This document shows, piece after piece, positions 1-8,604 of a stretch of DNA of 64,000 nt. Location of the stretch: contig NZ_WJNH01000003.1 of assembly GCF_009649735.1 (NCBI RefSeq), positions 290,629 through 354,628 of the forward strand, in the 5' to 3' direction. The DNA comes from Salinibacillus xinjiangensis. Its GTDB lineage: Bacteria; Bacillota; Bacilli; Bacillales; Alkalibacillaceae. The position numbers and the translations under genes are program-made. The notes beneath the pieces are model-generated. The model did not search any database. It was given only the letters and a program-made list of their open reading frames with translations, and was not told the DNA's origin. Numbering within the stretch: the stretch's first letter is position 1; each line of letters opens with the position of its first letter.

Positions 1-2
1 AG

Positions 3-113
3 CATTATGCTCGAGAAATATTACGAGGAGCAAAAGGTAGGGTTAGTGATGCGTATTTCAAAAAGCTAGAAGATAAAATAACCAACAAATTCAACATGAA
101 TGTTTCTTGGTAA
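3..113 (+). CDS. C-terminal end of an unidentified protein (cut by window edge)
   Basis: One frame is open from base 3 to a TAA at 111-113 and reads as an ordinary basic, helical C-terminus of 36 residues ending NMNVSW. The other two forward frames stop earlier or look less protein-like. The start lies outside the window, and I do not recognise the family. It is called coding only because of the composition and because a new gene with its own ribosome binding site begins 70 nt later. Confidence 0.4.
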   Translation, partial: HYAREILRGAKGRVSDAYFKKLEDKITNKFNMNVSW

Positions 114-183
114 AACTATCTAGTATTTGAAATATGGGTTATAGTATAATAAAAATAATTTAAGGGAAGGAGGTGTAGACAAA

Positions 184-498
184 ATGGAGGAGCTATTAAA
201 AAAATTCTCTGAACAGTTGCTTAACGAAATGGATAAACGATTTGAAAAAGTTGACCGGCGTTTTGATGAAGTAGATCAACGGTTTGAAAAAGTAGATCAG
301 CAGTTTGAAAAAGTAGACCAGCGTTTAAGCTTATTGGAAAACGATACCAAAGACCTAAAAGAAGGTCAACGCGAAATGAAAGAAATCCTCAAACACCATA
401 TGACTCTTCATGCAGAGGGCTTCACGAATCTTCATAAGTACATAAAGAAAGTCGATCATAAAGTGGAACGTTTACAAAAAGAACAAAAGCCACACTAA
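184..498 (+). CDS. Small coiled-coil protein with heptad tandem repeats
   Basis: A 104-residue hydrophilic protein. Residues about 17-50 are successive seven-residue units of the type R-F-[ED]-[KE]-V-D-[QR], a textbook heptad with F and V at the a/d positions, so a parallel coiled coil is expected. The DNA shows the same as imperfect 21-nt tandem repeats at about 238-330. The start is ATG 184 behind a strong GGAAGGAGGTG. There is no signal peptide or membrane segment. The family is common in Bacillaceae as hypothetical proteins, and its function is unknown. Confidence 0.75.
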   Translation: MEELLKKFSEQLLNEMDKRFEKVDRRFDEVDQRFEKVDQQFEKVDQRLSLLENDTKDLKEGQREMKEILKHHMTLHAEGFTNLHKYIKKVDHKVERLQKEQKPH

Positions 499-564
499 TT
501 TCCTCACAGTACCTCTTTATTATATCCCCACGCTACATAAGGTCTGAAATGTAAGGAGTTGGCA

Positions 565-1389
565 ATGGATATAAATGCTATTCTTCAGCAGTTAGGCGTT
601 TCTACTCTTCAGTCATGTCGGGAGGTTTTTGGTGGAAGAGACAGTCGGGTATATAAGATAATAGCAAAACCTGACGTTACCTACGCCCTTCGCCTGTTAC
701 CAAACAGGAAAGGAAGTCAATATGACCGTGAAAAGCACCTTATGGATATAGCTAAAGAACAAAAGGTTCCAGTCCCGCACATTCATTCGATTACCGAACA
801 TGATCAGTGTACCTCGATGTTAATGGACTGGGTGGAAGGGAATACAATCCTAGCAGAGCTAGAAAACCATCCGGAAAGTGCCTATCAAATTGGATTGCAA
901 TTTGGTCAAGTTCATGCACTTATTCATCGAATTGAACAGCCCTCAGATTATAAATCTAGCATGGATTGGTTAACCCCAAGTAAACAAGAAGCAAATATTT
1001 TAGCTATCATACCACAGGAAAAAGTTACTCCAAGGTTAATCCATCTAGACTACCATCCTCTTAATGTCTTAACTGACGGTGAGCATATTACGGGTGTCAT
1101 TGATTGGAATAATGCATCCTTTGGTGATATCCGTCTTGATATTGCACGGACTTATTCTATTATACAGCTTAATGGGAAAAACCACTTCAGACACAAACCT
1201 AATGTCATGGCCCAATTCCAAAAAGGATGGATGGACGGATATGAAAAATTTGGAACTTCGATTTCATCTATGCAAAATCTGAAGCTATTCAACGCCTGGG
1301 CAGGGCAGCGAATGCTACGGGACTTGGATAACCATTTATCTGAACAACAACAAGCAGAAATAGAAAAGTGGATATCTCAATTTTTGTAA
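565..1389 (+). CDS. Aminoglycoside phosphotransferase-family kinase (APH/choline-kinase fold)
   Basis: A 274-residue cytoplasmic protein with the APH-type kinase catalytic core. The Brenner-like motif HLDYHPLN lies near residue 160, and the metal-binding IDWNNASFGD near residue 180 corresponds to the DFG aspartate. The N-terminal lobe is of the usual length. An upstream in-frame TTG (559) overlaps the ribosome binding site TAAGGAG, so ATG 565 is the better start. Substrate is unknown: the family includes antibiotic kinases, but also homoserine, choline and sugar kinases. Nothing nearby suggests a resistance island. Confidence 0.82.
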   Translation: MDINAILQQLGVSTLQSCREVFGGRDSRVYKIIAKPDVTYALRLLPNRKGSQYDREKHLMDIAKEQKVPVPHIHSITEHDQCTSMLMDWVEGNTILAELENHPESAYQIGLQFGQVHALIHRIEQPSDYKSSMDWLTPSKQEANILAIIPQEKVTPRLIHLDYHPLNVLTDGEHITGVIDWNNASFGDIRLDIARTYSIIQLNGKNHFRHKPNVMAQFQKGWMDGYEKFGTSISSMQNLKLFNAWAGQRMLRDLDNHLSEQQQAEIEKWISQFL

Positions 1390-1489
1390 AAAGTATTTTT
1401 TTAGAGAAGTTATTAGATTAGCTTCTCTTTTTTTACTGCTATAAAAGAAAAACATCACCTTCCCAGAGAATGCCCTCAAAAAGTAAGGG

Positions 1490-1534
1490 TTTACATTCAA
1501 TAAATGAAATGATAATATACTTGTATACAAGTTA
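1490..1534 (+). promoter_or_regulatory. Sigma-A promoter and GntR operator of the gluconate operon
   Basis: TTTACA (1490-1495), 17 nt, TAATAT (1513-1518). The palindrome ATACTTGTATACAAGTTA (1517-1534) overlaps the -10 and start region. It is nearly identical to the known B. subtilis GntR operator. This predicts repression by GntR, released by gluconate. Confidence 0.8.
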
Positions 1535-1568
1535 AACAAGTATCGCACTTGAAAGAAGGTGGGTATGT

Positions 1569-2285
1569 TTGAAAGCGTTCTATCCTGAGCAAAGATTGGG
1601 ATCCTCATCAATGGGGGAGAGAGTTGCGGCTGATTTGAGAATGCGCATTATCTCCCATGACATCGAAAAAGAGACCCTATTATCTGAAAACCAATTATCA
1701 AAAGAATATCAGGTTAGCCGATCACCAATAAGGGATGCACTTAAGATGCTTGAAAAAGAAGATTTAATTGAACTCAAAAGAATGGGTGCTGAAGTCATCG
1801 GGATAACCGAGAAGGATATTGAAGAAATCTATGATGTAAGACTCATGATTGAATCCTTTGTCTTTCGAAGAATCCTTAATAAAGACAATCAGAGGCTTGT
1901 TCTTCAATTGCAGAAGATTTTAGAGATGATGAAGGTAGCTATAAAGTACAAAGATGCCACTGAGTTTACCTTTAAGGATATTGAGTTTCACGAAACCATT
2001 ATCACATCGATTGAGCACAGGCATATCGGCATTCTCTGGACAAATTTGAAACCAGTTGTAGAATGTTTAGTTTTATTAGATATGAGACATCGTATGCAGG
2101 AAAACTACGAGGATTTTGATCGGGTCATTTCCAATCACGAGCTATTCATCCAATCCATTATGAAAAAGGATGAGCAATTAGTTGAAAAGGCTTTCTATAA
2201 AAACTTTAATGATGTTCAGAAACAGTCAGATGGGTTATGGCACAACACAGAATACTTAAAGAGAGCGAGTGACTATCATGAATAA
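1569..2285 (+). CDS. gntR: GntR, gluconate operon repressor (FadR subfamily)
   Basis: A 238-residue regulator: N-terminal winged helix-turn-helix (residues about 15-80, with LSENQLSKEYQVSRSPIRDAL) and C-terminal FCD ligand domain. Side by side it follows B. subtilis GntR closely, for example RMGAEVIGITEKDIEEIYDV and the KILEMMKV helix. TTG 1569 is the start, placed 6-9 nt after GAAGGTGGG. Its operator sits directly upstream, so it is autoregulated. The 3' end overlaps gntK by 8 nt, implying translational coupling. Confidence 0.93.
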   Translation: MKAFYPEQRLGSSSMGERVAADLRMRIISHDIEKETLLSENQLSKEYQVSRSPIRDALKMLEKEDLIELKRMGAEVIGITEKDIEEIYDVRLMIESFVFRRILNKDNQRLVLQLQKILEMMKVAIKYKDATEFTFKDIEFHETIITSIEHRHIGILWTNLKPVVECLVLLDMRHRMQENYEDFDRVISNHELFIQSIMKKDEQLVEKAFYKNFNDVQKQSDGLWHNTEYLKRASDYHE

Positions 2286-3822
2286 ACCAAAGTTTATGCT
2301 TGGCGTAGATATTGGTACAACAAGTACGAAAGCGGTTTTATATCAAAAATCAGGTGAAATAATCGCGGAAGAAAACAACGGTTATGATCTATATACACCC
2401 GATATAAATACTGCGGAACAGGACCCGGAAGAAATTTTTCAGGCCGTTCTGCTCTCGATTGGAAATGTAATGAAAAAGTCCGGCATAAATCCTGAAGACC
2501 TTTCTTTTATTTCCTTTAGCAGTGCCATGCACAGCTTAATCGCCATTGATGAAAATAACCAGCCATTAACACAGTGCATCACTTGGGCAGATAACAGAAG
2601 CTCCAAATGGGCAAAGAAAATTAAGGAAGAATTGAACGGACATGACATTTATCGAAGAACTGGGACACCTATCCACCCTATGTCACCTTTATGCAAGATT
2701 GCTTGGATTGAACATGACAAACCAGCGCTTGCGAAAAAGACAAAAAAATATATCGGTATTAAGGAATATGTATTTTATAAATTGTTCAACGATTACGCCG
2801 TAGATTATTCTCTCGCATCTGCCATGGGACTGTTTAACCTAGAGGGGCTTACCTGGGACGAAGAGGCGTTAAAGGTGGCTGGGATTTCAGCGGACAAGCT
2901 TTCCCGCTTGGTATCCACAAAAGAATTTTTTACTGGATGCAATGAGTCCTATGCGAAACAAATGGGGATTTTACCAGAAACATACTTTGTTATCGGTGCC
3001 AGTGATGGGGTGCTATCCAATATTGGAGTAAACGCTGTTAAAGAAGGGGAAGTGGCAGTTACAATTGGGACAAGCGGTGCAATTCGAACCGTTATTCCTA
3101 AACCTCACACTGATCCAAAAGGACGTACCTTCTGCTATGCACTGACCGAGGATCATTGGGTGATTGGCGGGCCAGTCAATAATGGCGGGATTGTCTTCCG
3201 CTGGATACGGGATGAATTAGCTGACAGTGAAGTGGAGACTGCAAAGCGCCTAGGGATTGATCCTTATGATGTCCTGACTGAAATTGCAGAAAAGGTAAAG
3301 CCTGGAGCCAATGGGTTGATCTTTCATCCCTTCCTGTCTGGAGAAAGGGCACCGATATGGAATGCCAATGTGCGCGGATCCTTTATCGGACTGACCTTAA
3401 ATCATAAAAAAGAGCACATGGTTCGTGCTGCACTAGAAGGTGTTATTTACAACCTTTATACTGTGTTCCTAGCTTTAACTGAAGCGATGGACACGCCTGT
3501 AACGGCTATCAAGGCAACGGGAGGGTTTGCCAAATCCGAATTATGGCGGCAAATGCTTGCGGATGTGTTCGATCAGGATGTTGTCATTCCGGAAAGCTAT
3601 GAATCATCCTGTTTGGGAGCCTGTTTATTAGGTCTTTACGCACTTAATGAAATTGATTCCTTTAATGTTGCTGAGGATTACATTGGTTCTACTCACCAGC
3701 ACCAGCCAAATCCGGATTACGTTAAAGAATATCGAAAACTCATGCCTACGTTTATCAATATCTCACGTTCTCTGACAACCGCGTATGAAGAGATTGCGGA
3801 CTATCAAACAGAACTACAATAG
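2278..3822 (+). CDS. gntK: Gluconokinase
   Basis: A 514-residue FGGY-family carbohydrate kinase that phosphorylates gluconate to 6-phosphogluconate for entry into the pentose phosphate pathway. The N-terminal phosphate-binding loop is DIGTTSTK. The second domain has GASDG and IGTSGA, and the ATP-binding ATGGFAKSELW lies near residue 415. ATG 2278 gives the MNKPKFMLGVDIGTT start typical of GntK; a GTG at 2269 is also in frame. The gene lies between gntR and gntP, as in B. subtilis. Confidence 0.93.
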   Translation: MNKPKFMLGVDIGTTSTKAVLYQKSGEIIAEENNGYDLYTPDINTAEQDPEEIFQAVLLSIGNVMKKSGINPEDLSFISFSSAMHSLIAIDENNQPLTQCITWADNRSSKWAKKIKEELNGHDIYRRTGTPIHPMSPLCKIAWIEHDKPALAKKTKKYIGIKEYVFYKLFNDYAVDYSLASAMGLFNLEGLTWDEEALKVAGISADKLSRLVSTKEFFTGCNESYAKQMGILPETYFVIGASDGVLSNIGVNAVKEGEVAVTIGTSGAIRTVIPKPHTDPKGRTFCYALTEDHWVIGGPVNNGGIVFRWIRDELADSEVETAKRLGIDPYDVLTEIAEKVKPGANGLIFHPFLSGERAPIWNANVRGSFIGLTLNHKKEHMVRAALEGVIYNLYTVFLALTEAMDTPVTAIKATGGFAKSELWRQMLADVFDQDVVIPESYESSCLGACLLGLYALNEIDSFNVAEDYIGSTHQHQPNPDYVKEYRKLMPTFINISRSLTTAYEEIADYQTELQ

Positions 3823-3860
3823 CAACAAGCATTTAACAACTAAGATGGGAGAGAGAAAAC

Positions 3861-5222
3861 ATGTTTGAAAATATTTTTCCACTAATTATCGTCGCATTAG
3901 GTGTAGGGGTACTATTACTACTTATTACCAAGCTACAAATCAATACGTTTATTTCTTTAATTATCACGGCATTTCTTGTTGCTCTGGCTCTAGGAATGCC
4001 CCTTGATCAAATTGTTTCATCGATCGAATCGGGTATGGGTGGAACACTCGGCAGTATCGCTTTAATCTTTGGTTTTGGTGCTATCTTAGGCCGGTTAGTA
4101 GCTGATGCAGGTGGTGCCCAGCGCATCGCAATCACATTAATTGATAAATTTGGCGAGAAACGAATTCAGTGGGCAGTTGTAATCGCTTCATTTATTATTG
4201 GTATTGCTCTATTCTTTGAAGTTGGACTCGTTCTATTAATTCCGATTGTTTACCAAATTGCGAAAGAACTCAAAGTATCACCGTTGTATTTGGGAATCCC
4301 AATGACAGCAGCGTTATCGGTTACACACGGATTTTTACCTCCTCATCCAGGTCCGACTGTTATTGCACAGCAGTATGAAGCAAATATTGGCATGGTATTA
4401 ATCTATGGAATTATCATTGCTATTCCAACTGTTATCATTGCAGGTCCTTTATTTACAAAGCTTGCACAGAAAATCACACCAGAATCCTTTAATAAAACGG
4501 GGGATTTGACAGCTATTGGTGAAGCAAAATCCTTTAAAATTGAAAATACACCTAGCTTTGGTGTTAGTGTGTTAACCTCACTATTTCCAGTCATCTTAAT
4601 GGCTCTAACAACCATTGTGGATTTAGTACAGGATCTTGGAAACGTTTCAGATAATCTGTTATTCGATATCATTCATCTCATAGGTCAACCAACAACTGCA
4701 TTATTAATCTCTGTAATACTAGCTATTTATACGATGGGAGTGCAACGTAACATCCCGATGAAGCAAGTTATGACATCAGCTGAAGAATCCATCCGCGCCA
4801 TTGGTATGATGCTACTAATCATTGGTGGCGGTGGTGTCTTAAAGCAGGTACTCATTGATGGTGGAGTTGGAGATGCCGTAGCCAATTTGTTTGAAGGCTC
4901 ACAAATGTCACCATTAATCCTTGCCTGGTTGATTGCAGCTATCCTTAGAATTGCGCTTGGTTCTGCAACGGTTGCCGCACTTACCACAGCTGGTCTGGTC
5001 ATTCCGTTAATGCAGGGAAGTGCTGTTGATCCAGCCTTGATGGTACTCGCAACAGGAGCAGGAAGCTTAATCGCCTCTCACGTAAACGACGCAGGCTTCT
5101 GGATGTTCAAGGAATTCTTTGGCTTAAGTGTTAAAGAAACCTTTGCCACCTGGACATTCTTAGAAACGGTTATTTCCGTTGTCGGTCTTGTGGGCGTGTT
5201 AGTTATTAATTTATTTGTCTAA
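3861..5222 (+). CDS. gntP: Gluconate permease (GntP family)
   Basis: A 453-residue integral membrane protein with about 12 hydrophobic segments and the GntP family motif HGFLPPHPGPT near residue 160. It imports gluconate for the kinase encoded 38 nt upstream. Ribosome binding site GGGAGAGAG precedes ATG 3861. It is the last gene of the operon: a hairpin follows about 50 nt later. The gntZ gene (6-phosphogluconate dehydrogenase) that ends the B. subtilis operon is absent here. Confidence 0.93.
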   Translation: MFENIFPLIIVALGVGVLLLLITKLQINTFISLIITAFLVALALGMPLDQIVSSIESGMGGTLGSIALIFGFGAILGRLVADAGGAQRIAITLIDKFGEKRIQWAVVIASFIIGIALFFEVGLVLLIPIVYQIAKELKVSPLYLGIPMTAALSVTHGFLPPHPGPTVIAQQYEANIGMVLIYGIIIAIPTVIIAGPLFTKLAQKITPESFNKTGDLTAIGEAKSFKIENTPSFGVSVLTSLFPVILMALTTIVDLVQDLGNVSDNLLFDIIHLIGQPTTALLISVILAIYTMGVQRNIPMKQVMTSAEESIRAIGMMLLIIGGGGVLKQVLIDGGVGDAVANLFEGSQMSPLILAWLIAAILRIALGSATVAALTTAGLVIPLMQGSAVDPALMVLATGAGSLIASHVNDAGFWMFKEFFGLSVKETFATWTFLETVISVVGLVGVLVINLFV

Positions 5223-5271
5223 ATTACTTTTCAGAAGGCTATGTTAAAGTTAAATGTTGATATTTATAGAA

Positions 5272-5314
5272 AAACAGAACTTCCATAAAATTGGGAGTTC
5301 TGTTTGTTTATAGC
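5272..5314 (+). terminator. Terminator after gntP
   Basis: Inverted repeat AACAGAACTTCC / GGGAGTTCTGTT (with mismatches at the loop side), followed by TGTTT. It closes the gntRKP operon. Confidence 0.7.
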
Positions 5315-5395
5315 TTATTGAACTACTCCCCGTTAGTTATATATAAAGACTTACTCAATAATTACATATTATATAAATGATGTGACAATAAGTCA

Positions 5396-5680
5396 TTATT
5401 TCTTATCTTTTCGTTCTAAAAGTATAGGTGCTATATTTAGTAAGATAGAAACAATTGTCAAAACCCATAATGCCCTTTCCATACCAGGTACTACATCCCC
5501 TAAAGCTGCCCAATCTTCCACTTCTACCCACTCCGATACAAGACTGTATTCTGCACAAAGTGTTAATGCTGTAAATGATAATCCCATCGCCATAGCAAAC
5601 TTATAATCCTTTCCTGCTAAATACATATAAAGATTTATAATAGTTACTACTATTGCAATAACCCCTAATATTACCCACAT
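5396..5680 (-). CDS. Small membrane protein, three hydrophobic segments
   Basis: 94 residues: a TM segment at 1-22, a second at about 29-45, an acidic stretch (EWVEVEDW), and a third at about 70-88, ending in a charged ERKDKK tail. The start is ATG 5680, preceded by GGGGGA at the right distance. It stands alone between the gluconate operon and a non-coding stretch. The family is not recognised. Confidence 0.7.
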   Translation of the reverse strand: MWVILGVIAIVVTIINLYMYLAGKDYKFAMAMGLSFTALTLCAEYSLVSEWVEVEDWAALGDVVPGMERALWVLTIVSILLNIAPILLERKDKK

Positions 5681-5699
5681 AACTATTCCCCCATATATT

Positions 5700-6081
5700 T
5701 TTATTTATACCGTGCAATAATACTAATGTGCTTCATCTCAATTTTTTGCATTATATTTTATCAGACATTAAAACGTCTAATCTTGTTTTACAGTAAATGC
5801 TCTTCCTTTTGTGATTTCTTATTGAACAAACCTGCCCGTCAGTTGAACAAGCCCATCCTGTTCCTCTATCTATATTTTAACATAAAACCCAGAAAAACTT
5901 TCCAAAAAATGGAGCATATCATAATTAACATCACAAGTTACATTAAAAAGAACATAGCTTTTAAAACCTTTTTAGCACCTTTATTTCACGCTATACAAAA
6001 ATCTATGTACACTTCTTAAAAGGGTTGCTAATTATCACATCAATTTAAGAGTTAAATACTAATAAATGTTGATATATCAAC
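5700..6081. other. Non-coding stretch upstream of the 5680 gene, with a short direct repeat
   Basis: A 97-codon frame on + here has poor composition and no ribosome binding site, so I do not call it. On the minus strand a GTTAAAATA -10-like box could serve the small membrane gene. At 5823-5858 two copies of TTGAACAA followed by R-CC lie about 23 nt apart. Otherwise nothing is seen. Confidence 0.35.
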
Positions 6082-6082
6082 A

Positions 6083-6125
6083 AAAATAGGAGTACGAAAC
6101 GCTGTCCGTATTGTACTCCTATTTT
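6083..6125. terminator. Perfect 13-bp inverted repeat, possible bidirectional terminator
   Basis: AAAATAGGAGTAC (6083-6095) and GTACTCCTATTTT (6113-6125) pair perfectly around a 17-nt loop. The A/T ends would act as a U-run in either direction. No gene ends immediately before it on the + strand, so an orphan or boundary role is possible. Confidence 0.5.
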
Positions 6126-6293
6126 GTACGATATTTATTGTTTTCTCTCCTAGAATTGAACCCGTTACATTTATCAGGAAATTCTTTTATATTATTGTCG
6201 TCTTCAAAAGCACCTATATTATTGGTGCTTTTTCATTTGGACATTTTTAGATATACTTGTTGTCATACGAATCGATTAGTTAGGATGATTAAA

Positions 6294-6896
6294 ATGGCAA
6301 AGCAAAAATATTATGTCGTATGGTCTGGTAGGAAAACGGGTATTTTCACCTCATGGGATGAATGCAAAAAACAAGTTCATGGTGTAAAAGGAGCTCGTTA
6401 TAAATCATTCACTTCCAAGCAAGAAGCAGAGGAAGCATTTGAAAATGGTTCAAATCCAACTGTCTCGAAAAACCGTCCAACCAAGTCTAATTATATTGAG
6501 GAAAGTATCTCTGTGGATGCTGCCTGTAGTGGAAATCCTGGCGATATGGAATATAAGGGCGTCATTACCAAGGATGGACAGGAAATTTTCCACCACGGAC
6601 CTGTTCCTAATGGGACAAACAATATCGGCGAGTTTATTGCCATTGTACATGCTCTAGCATATTTGCAGAAAAAGAAAAGCAATATGCCCATCTACTCCGA
6701 TTCAGCAACAGCTCTCAGCTGGGTGAGAAAAAAACGACCCAACACGAAGTTACGCAGGGATCAGTCAACTGAAGAAGTTTGGAAACTAATTGACCGTGCT
6801 ACCAAATGGTTGGAGCAAAATACATACTCAAACAAGCTATTAAAGTGGGAAACCCATTTATGGGGAGAGAGTAAGGCTGACTTTGGACGAAAGTAG
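6294..6896 (+). CDS. Ribonuclease H with N-terminal viroplasmin domain
   Basis: A 200-residue enzyme cleaving the RNA strand of RNA-DNA hybrids. Residues 3-45 (YYVVWSGRKTGIF...) form the caulimovirus VI-type hybrid-binding domain. The RNase H fold follows with the acidic residues in SVDAACSGNPG, NNIGEFIA, YSDSATA and KADFGRK. ATG 6294 has AGGA 8 nt upstream. The long upstream extension of the frame (from 6111) has no ribosome binding site and non-protein composition. Confidence 0.88.
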   Translation: MAKQKYYVVWSGRKTGIFTSWDECKKQVHGVKGARYKSFTSKQEAEEAFENGSNPTVSKNRPTKSNYIEESISVDAACSGNPGDMEYKGVITKDGQEIFHHGPVPNGTNNIGEFIAIVHALAYLQKKKSNMPIYSDSATALSWVRKKRPNTKLRRDQSTEEVWKLIDRATKWLEQNTYSNKLLKWETHLWGESKADFGRK

Positions 6897-6919
6897 ATGA
6901 TATAAAGGGCCCGCCTTAT

Positions 6920-7090
6920 TAGCGAAAGTCGGGCTATAGCATTTACAGGGTTGCGTTTAGCTTAATAGAGCGATACTTTAGCATAGGGCGGCCAAGCTTT
7001 AGCAAGGACCCATGTAACTTTAGCATTTCAACCGTTCTTCAGCAAACTTGGCGTGAACATCGGCATTTCACACCCATCTTCGGCACCACA
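6920..7090. repeat. Degenerate ~18-22 nt intergenic repeat array, [CT]TT[CT][AG]GCA module (copy 1)
   Basis: The 307-nt gap between RNase H and the next gene contains at least six units ending in a TTTAGCA-like core: CTTTAGCATA, CTTTAGCAAG, CTTTAGCATT, CTTCAGCAAA, CATCGGCATT, CTTCGGCACC. The 12-14 nt between cores are not conserved. There is no open frame through it. The same module recurs at 13525-13680. Confidence 0.6.
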
Positions 7091-7203
7091 CTCACGTCCA
7101 TATTCATCCCATCATACACATTAAATCCTATTTCCAGCAGGGATTCATGAAAAACTTTTCGAAATAATAAATATAGAGTATTCAATAAGAGAGGAGTAAT
7201 AGA

Positions 7204-8196
7204 ATGGATTCATTTCATGCATTAGTAGTCAATCAAAAAGAGGATCAATTCACCTCTGAACTTCAGCAGCTAACAACGTATGATTTACCAAAAGGCGAGG
7301 TCCTCATCCGCGTTCATTATTCTTCCGTCAATTACAAAGACAGTCTAGCTAGCATTCCCAATGGCAATGTAGTCAAAAATTATCCCATGGTACCTGGAAT
7401 TGACTTGGCAGGTGAAGTTGTTTCCTCTGAGGATTCTCATTTCCAACCAGGGGATCAGGTGATTGCGACGAGCTATGAAATCGGGGTGTCTCATTTTGGA
7501 GGATATAGTGAATATGCCCGAATACCAGCAAAATGGATTGTACCATTACCAAAGAATTTATCGTTAGAAGAGGCGATGATTATTGGTACTGCAGGATTTA
7601 CGGCTGCTTTGTCTGTTCAGCGTTTACAGGATAACAACGTAACACCTGATAAAGGTAAAGTGCTCGTAACTGGTGCAACAGGTGGAGTTGGTAGTTTTGC
7701 CGTGGCTATTTTATCGAAGCTAGGCTATGAGGTTGAAGCAAGTACAGGTAAAGAGTCTGAGCAAGAGTATTTAAAGAACCTCGGTGCGGATACGATTGTT
7801 TCCCGTGAAGAAGTATTTGATGGGAAAGTTAGAGCACTAGGCAAGCAAAAATGGGCGGCAGCTGTTGACCCTGTCGGAGGTGAGCCGCTTGCATCTGTAT
7901 TAAGTCAAATACAGTATGGTGGATCGGTGGCGGTAAGTGGCTTAACTGCAGGGACAAAGGTACCTACTGCCGTCTTTCCATTTATCTTAAGAGGTGTTAA
8001 TTTACTCGGGATTGACTCCGTATATTGTCCTATGGAGACACGTCTAAAAACATGGGAACAGCTAGCAACTGATTTTAAACCAGAACATCTAGCATCCTTT
8101 GTGCAACAAGAGGTCACATTAAGTGAACTCCCTGATGTTTTACCCAGACTGTTAAAAGGTCAGGCACGGGGGAGATTTATCGTACGATTAAAATAG
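7204..8196 (+). CDS. YhdH/YhfP-family quinone oxidoreductase (acrylyl-CoA reductase-like MDR)
   Basis: A 330-residue zinc-independent medium-chain dehydrogenase/reductase. The GroES-like N-terminal half contains NYKDSLA and the Rossmann half contains GATGGVGSFAV near residue 158. It follows B. subtilis YhfP throughout, for example YGGSVAVSGLT and RGVNLLGIDSVYCPM. It probably reduces enones or acryloyl-CoA with NADPH. ATG 7204 follows GAGAGGAG. A small membrane gene follows 15 nt after its stop and is likely co-transcribed. Confidence 0.88.
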   Translation: MDSFHALVVNQKEDQFTSELQQLTTYDLPKGEVLIRVHYSSVNYKDSLASIPNGNVVKNYPMVPGIDLAGEVVSSEDSHFQPGDQVIATSYEIGVSHFGGYSEYARIPAKWIVPLPKNLSLEEAMIIGTAGFTAALSVQRLQDNNVTPDKGKVLVTGATGGVGSFAVAILSKLGYEVEASTGKESEQEYLKNLGADTIVSREEVFDGKVRALGKQKWAAAVDPVGGEPLASVLSQIQYGGSVAVSGLTAGTKVPTAVFPFILRGVNLLGIDSVYCPMETRLKTWEQLATDFKPEHLASFVQQEVTLSELPDVLPRLLKGQARGRFIVRLK

Positions 8197-8211
8197 ATAA
8201 TGGGGGATAAA

Positions 8212-8559
8212 ATGAATAAAACGTTGCTACACTTTGAGGGGTTTTGCGTGTTGGTCTTAAGTGCCATGGTTTACGCGATGTTAGATTATAGCTGGCTCAT
8301 GTTTTTTCTACTATTATTAACTCCAGATTTATCAATGCTAGGTTATTTCATCAATCAAATGCAGGGGGCAGTTATTTATAATATTTTTCATTCGTATTTC
8401 ATACCATTTCTTGTGATTTTAATCGGAATATGGATCTCTTATTCAATTCTATTAGCCGTTGGACTGATATGGACGGCTCATATCGGGATGGACCGCATGA
8501 TAGGGTATGGACTGAAATATCCGACTGATTTTAAGGATACTCACTTGCAACGGGTATAA
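8212..8559 (+). CDS. DUF4260-type small membrane protein
   Basis: 115 residues with three or four hydrophobic segments and a C-terminal W-x-A-H-I-G-M-D-R-x-x-G-Y-G-L-K-Y signature, which I associate with DUF4260 proteins. Chosen start is ATG 8212, 4-9 nt after GGGGGAT; ATG 8200 overlaps that site. Function unknown. A terminator follows directly. Confidence 0.75.
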   Translation: MNKTLLHFEGFCVLVLSAMVYAMLDYSWLMFFLLLLTPDLSMLGYFINQMQGAVIYNIFHSYFIPFLVILIGIWISYSILLAVGLIWTAHIGMDRMIGYGLKYPTDFKDTHLQRV

Positions 8560-8560
8560 T

Positions 8561-8602
8561 AACAAAGGACAAGTATGAAAGTTTGTACTTGTCCTTTGTT
8601 TC
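8561..8602. terminator. Bidirectional terminator between convergent genes
   Basis: AACAAAGGACAAGTA and its complement TACTTGTCCTTTGTT form a 13- to 15-bp stem. It separates the DUF4260 gene (+) from the DsbA-family gene (-). Confidence 0.85.
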
Positions 8603-8604
8603 AT

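Noticed and set aside
5726..6019. 97-codon open frame on the + strand
   Set aside because: No ribosome binding site, composition dominated by I/F/K/L as in random A/T-rich DNA, and overlaps a repeat.
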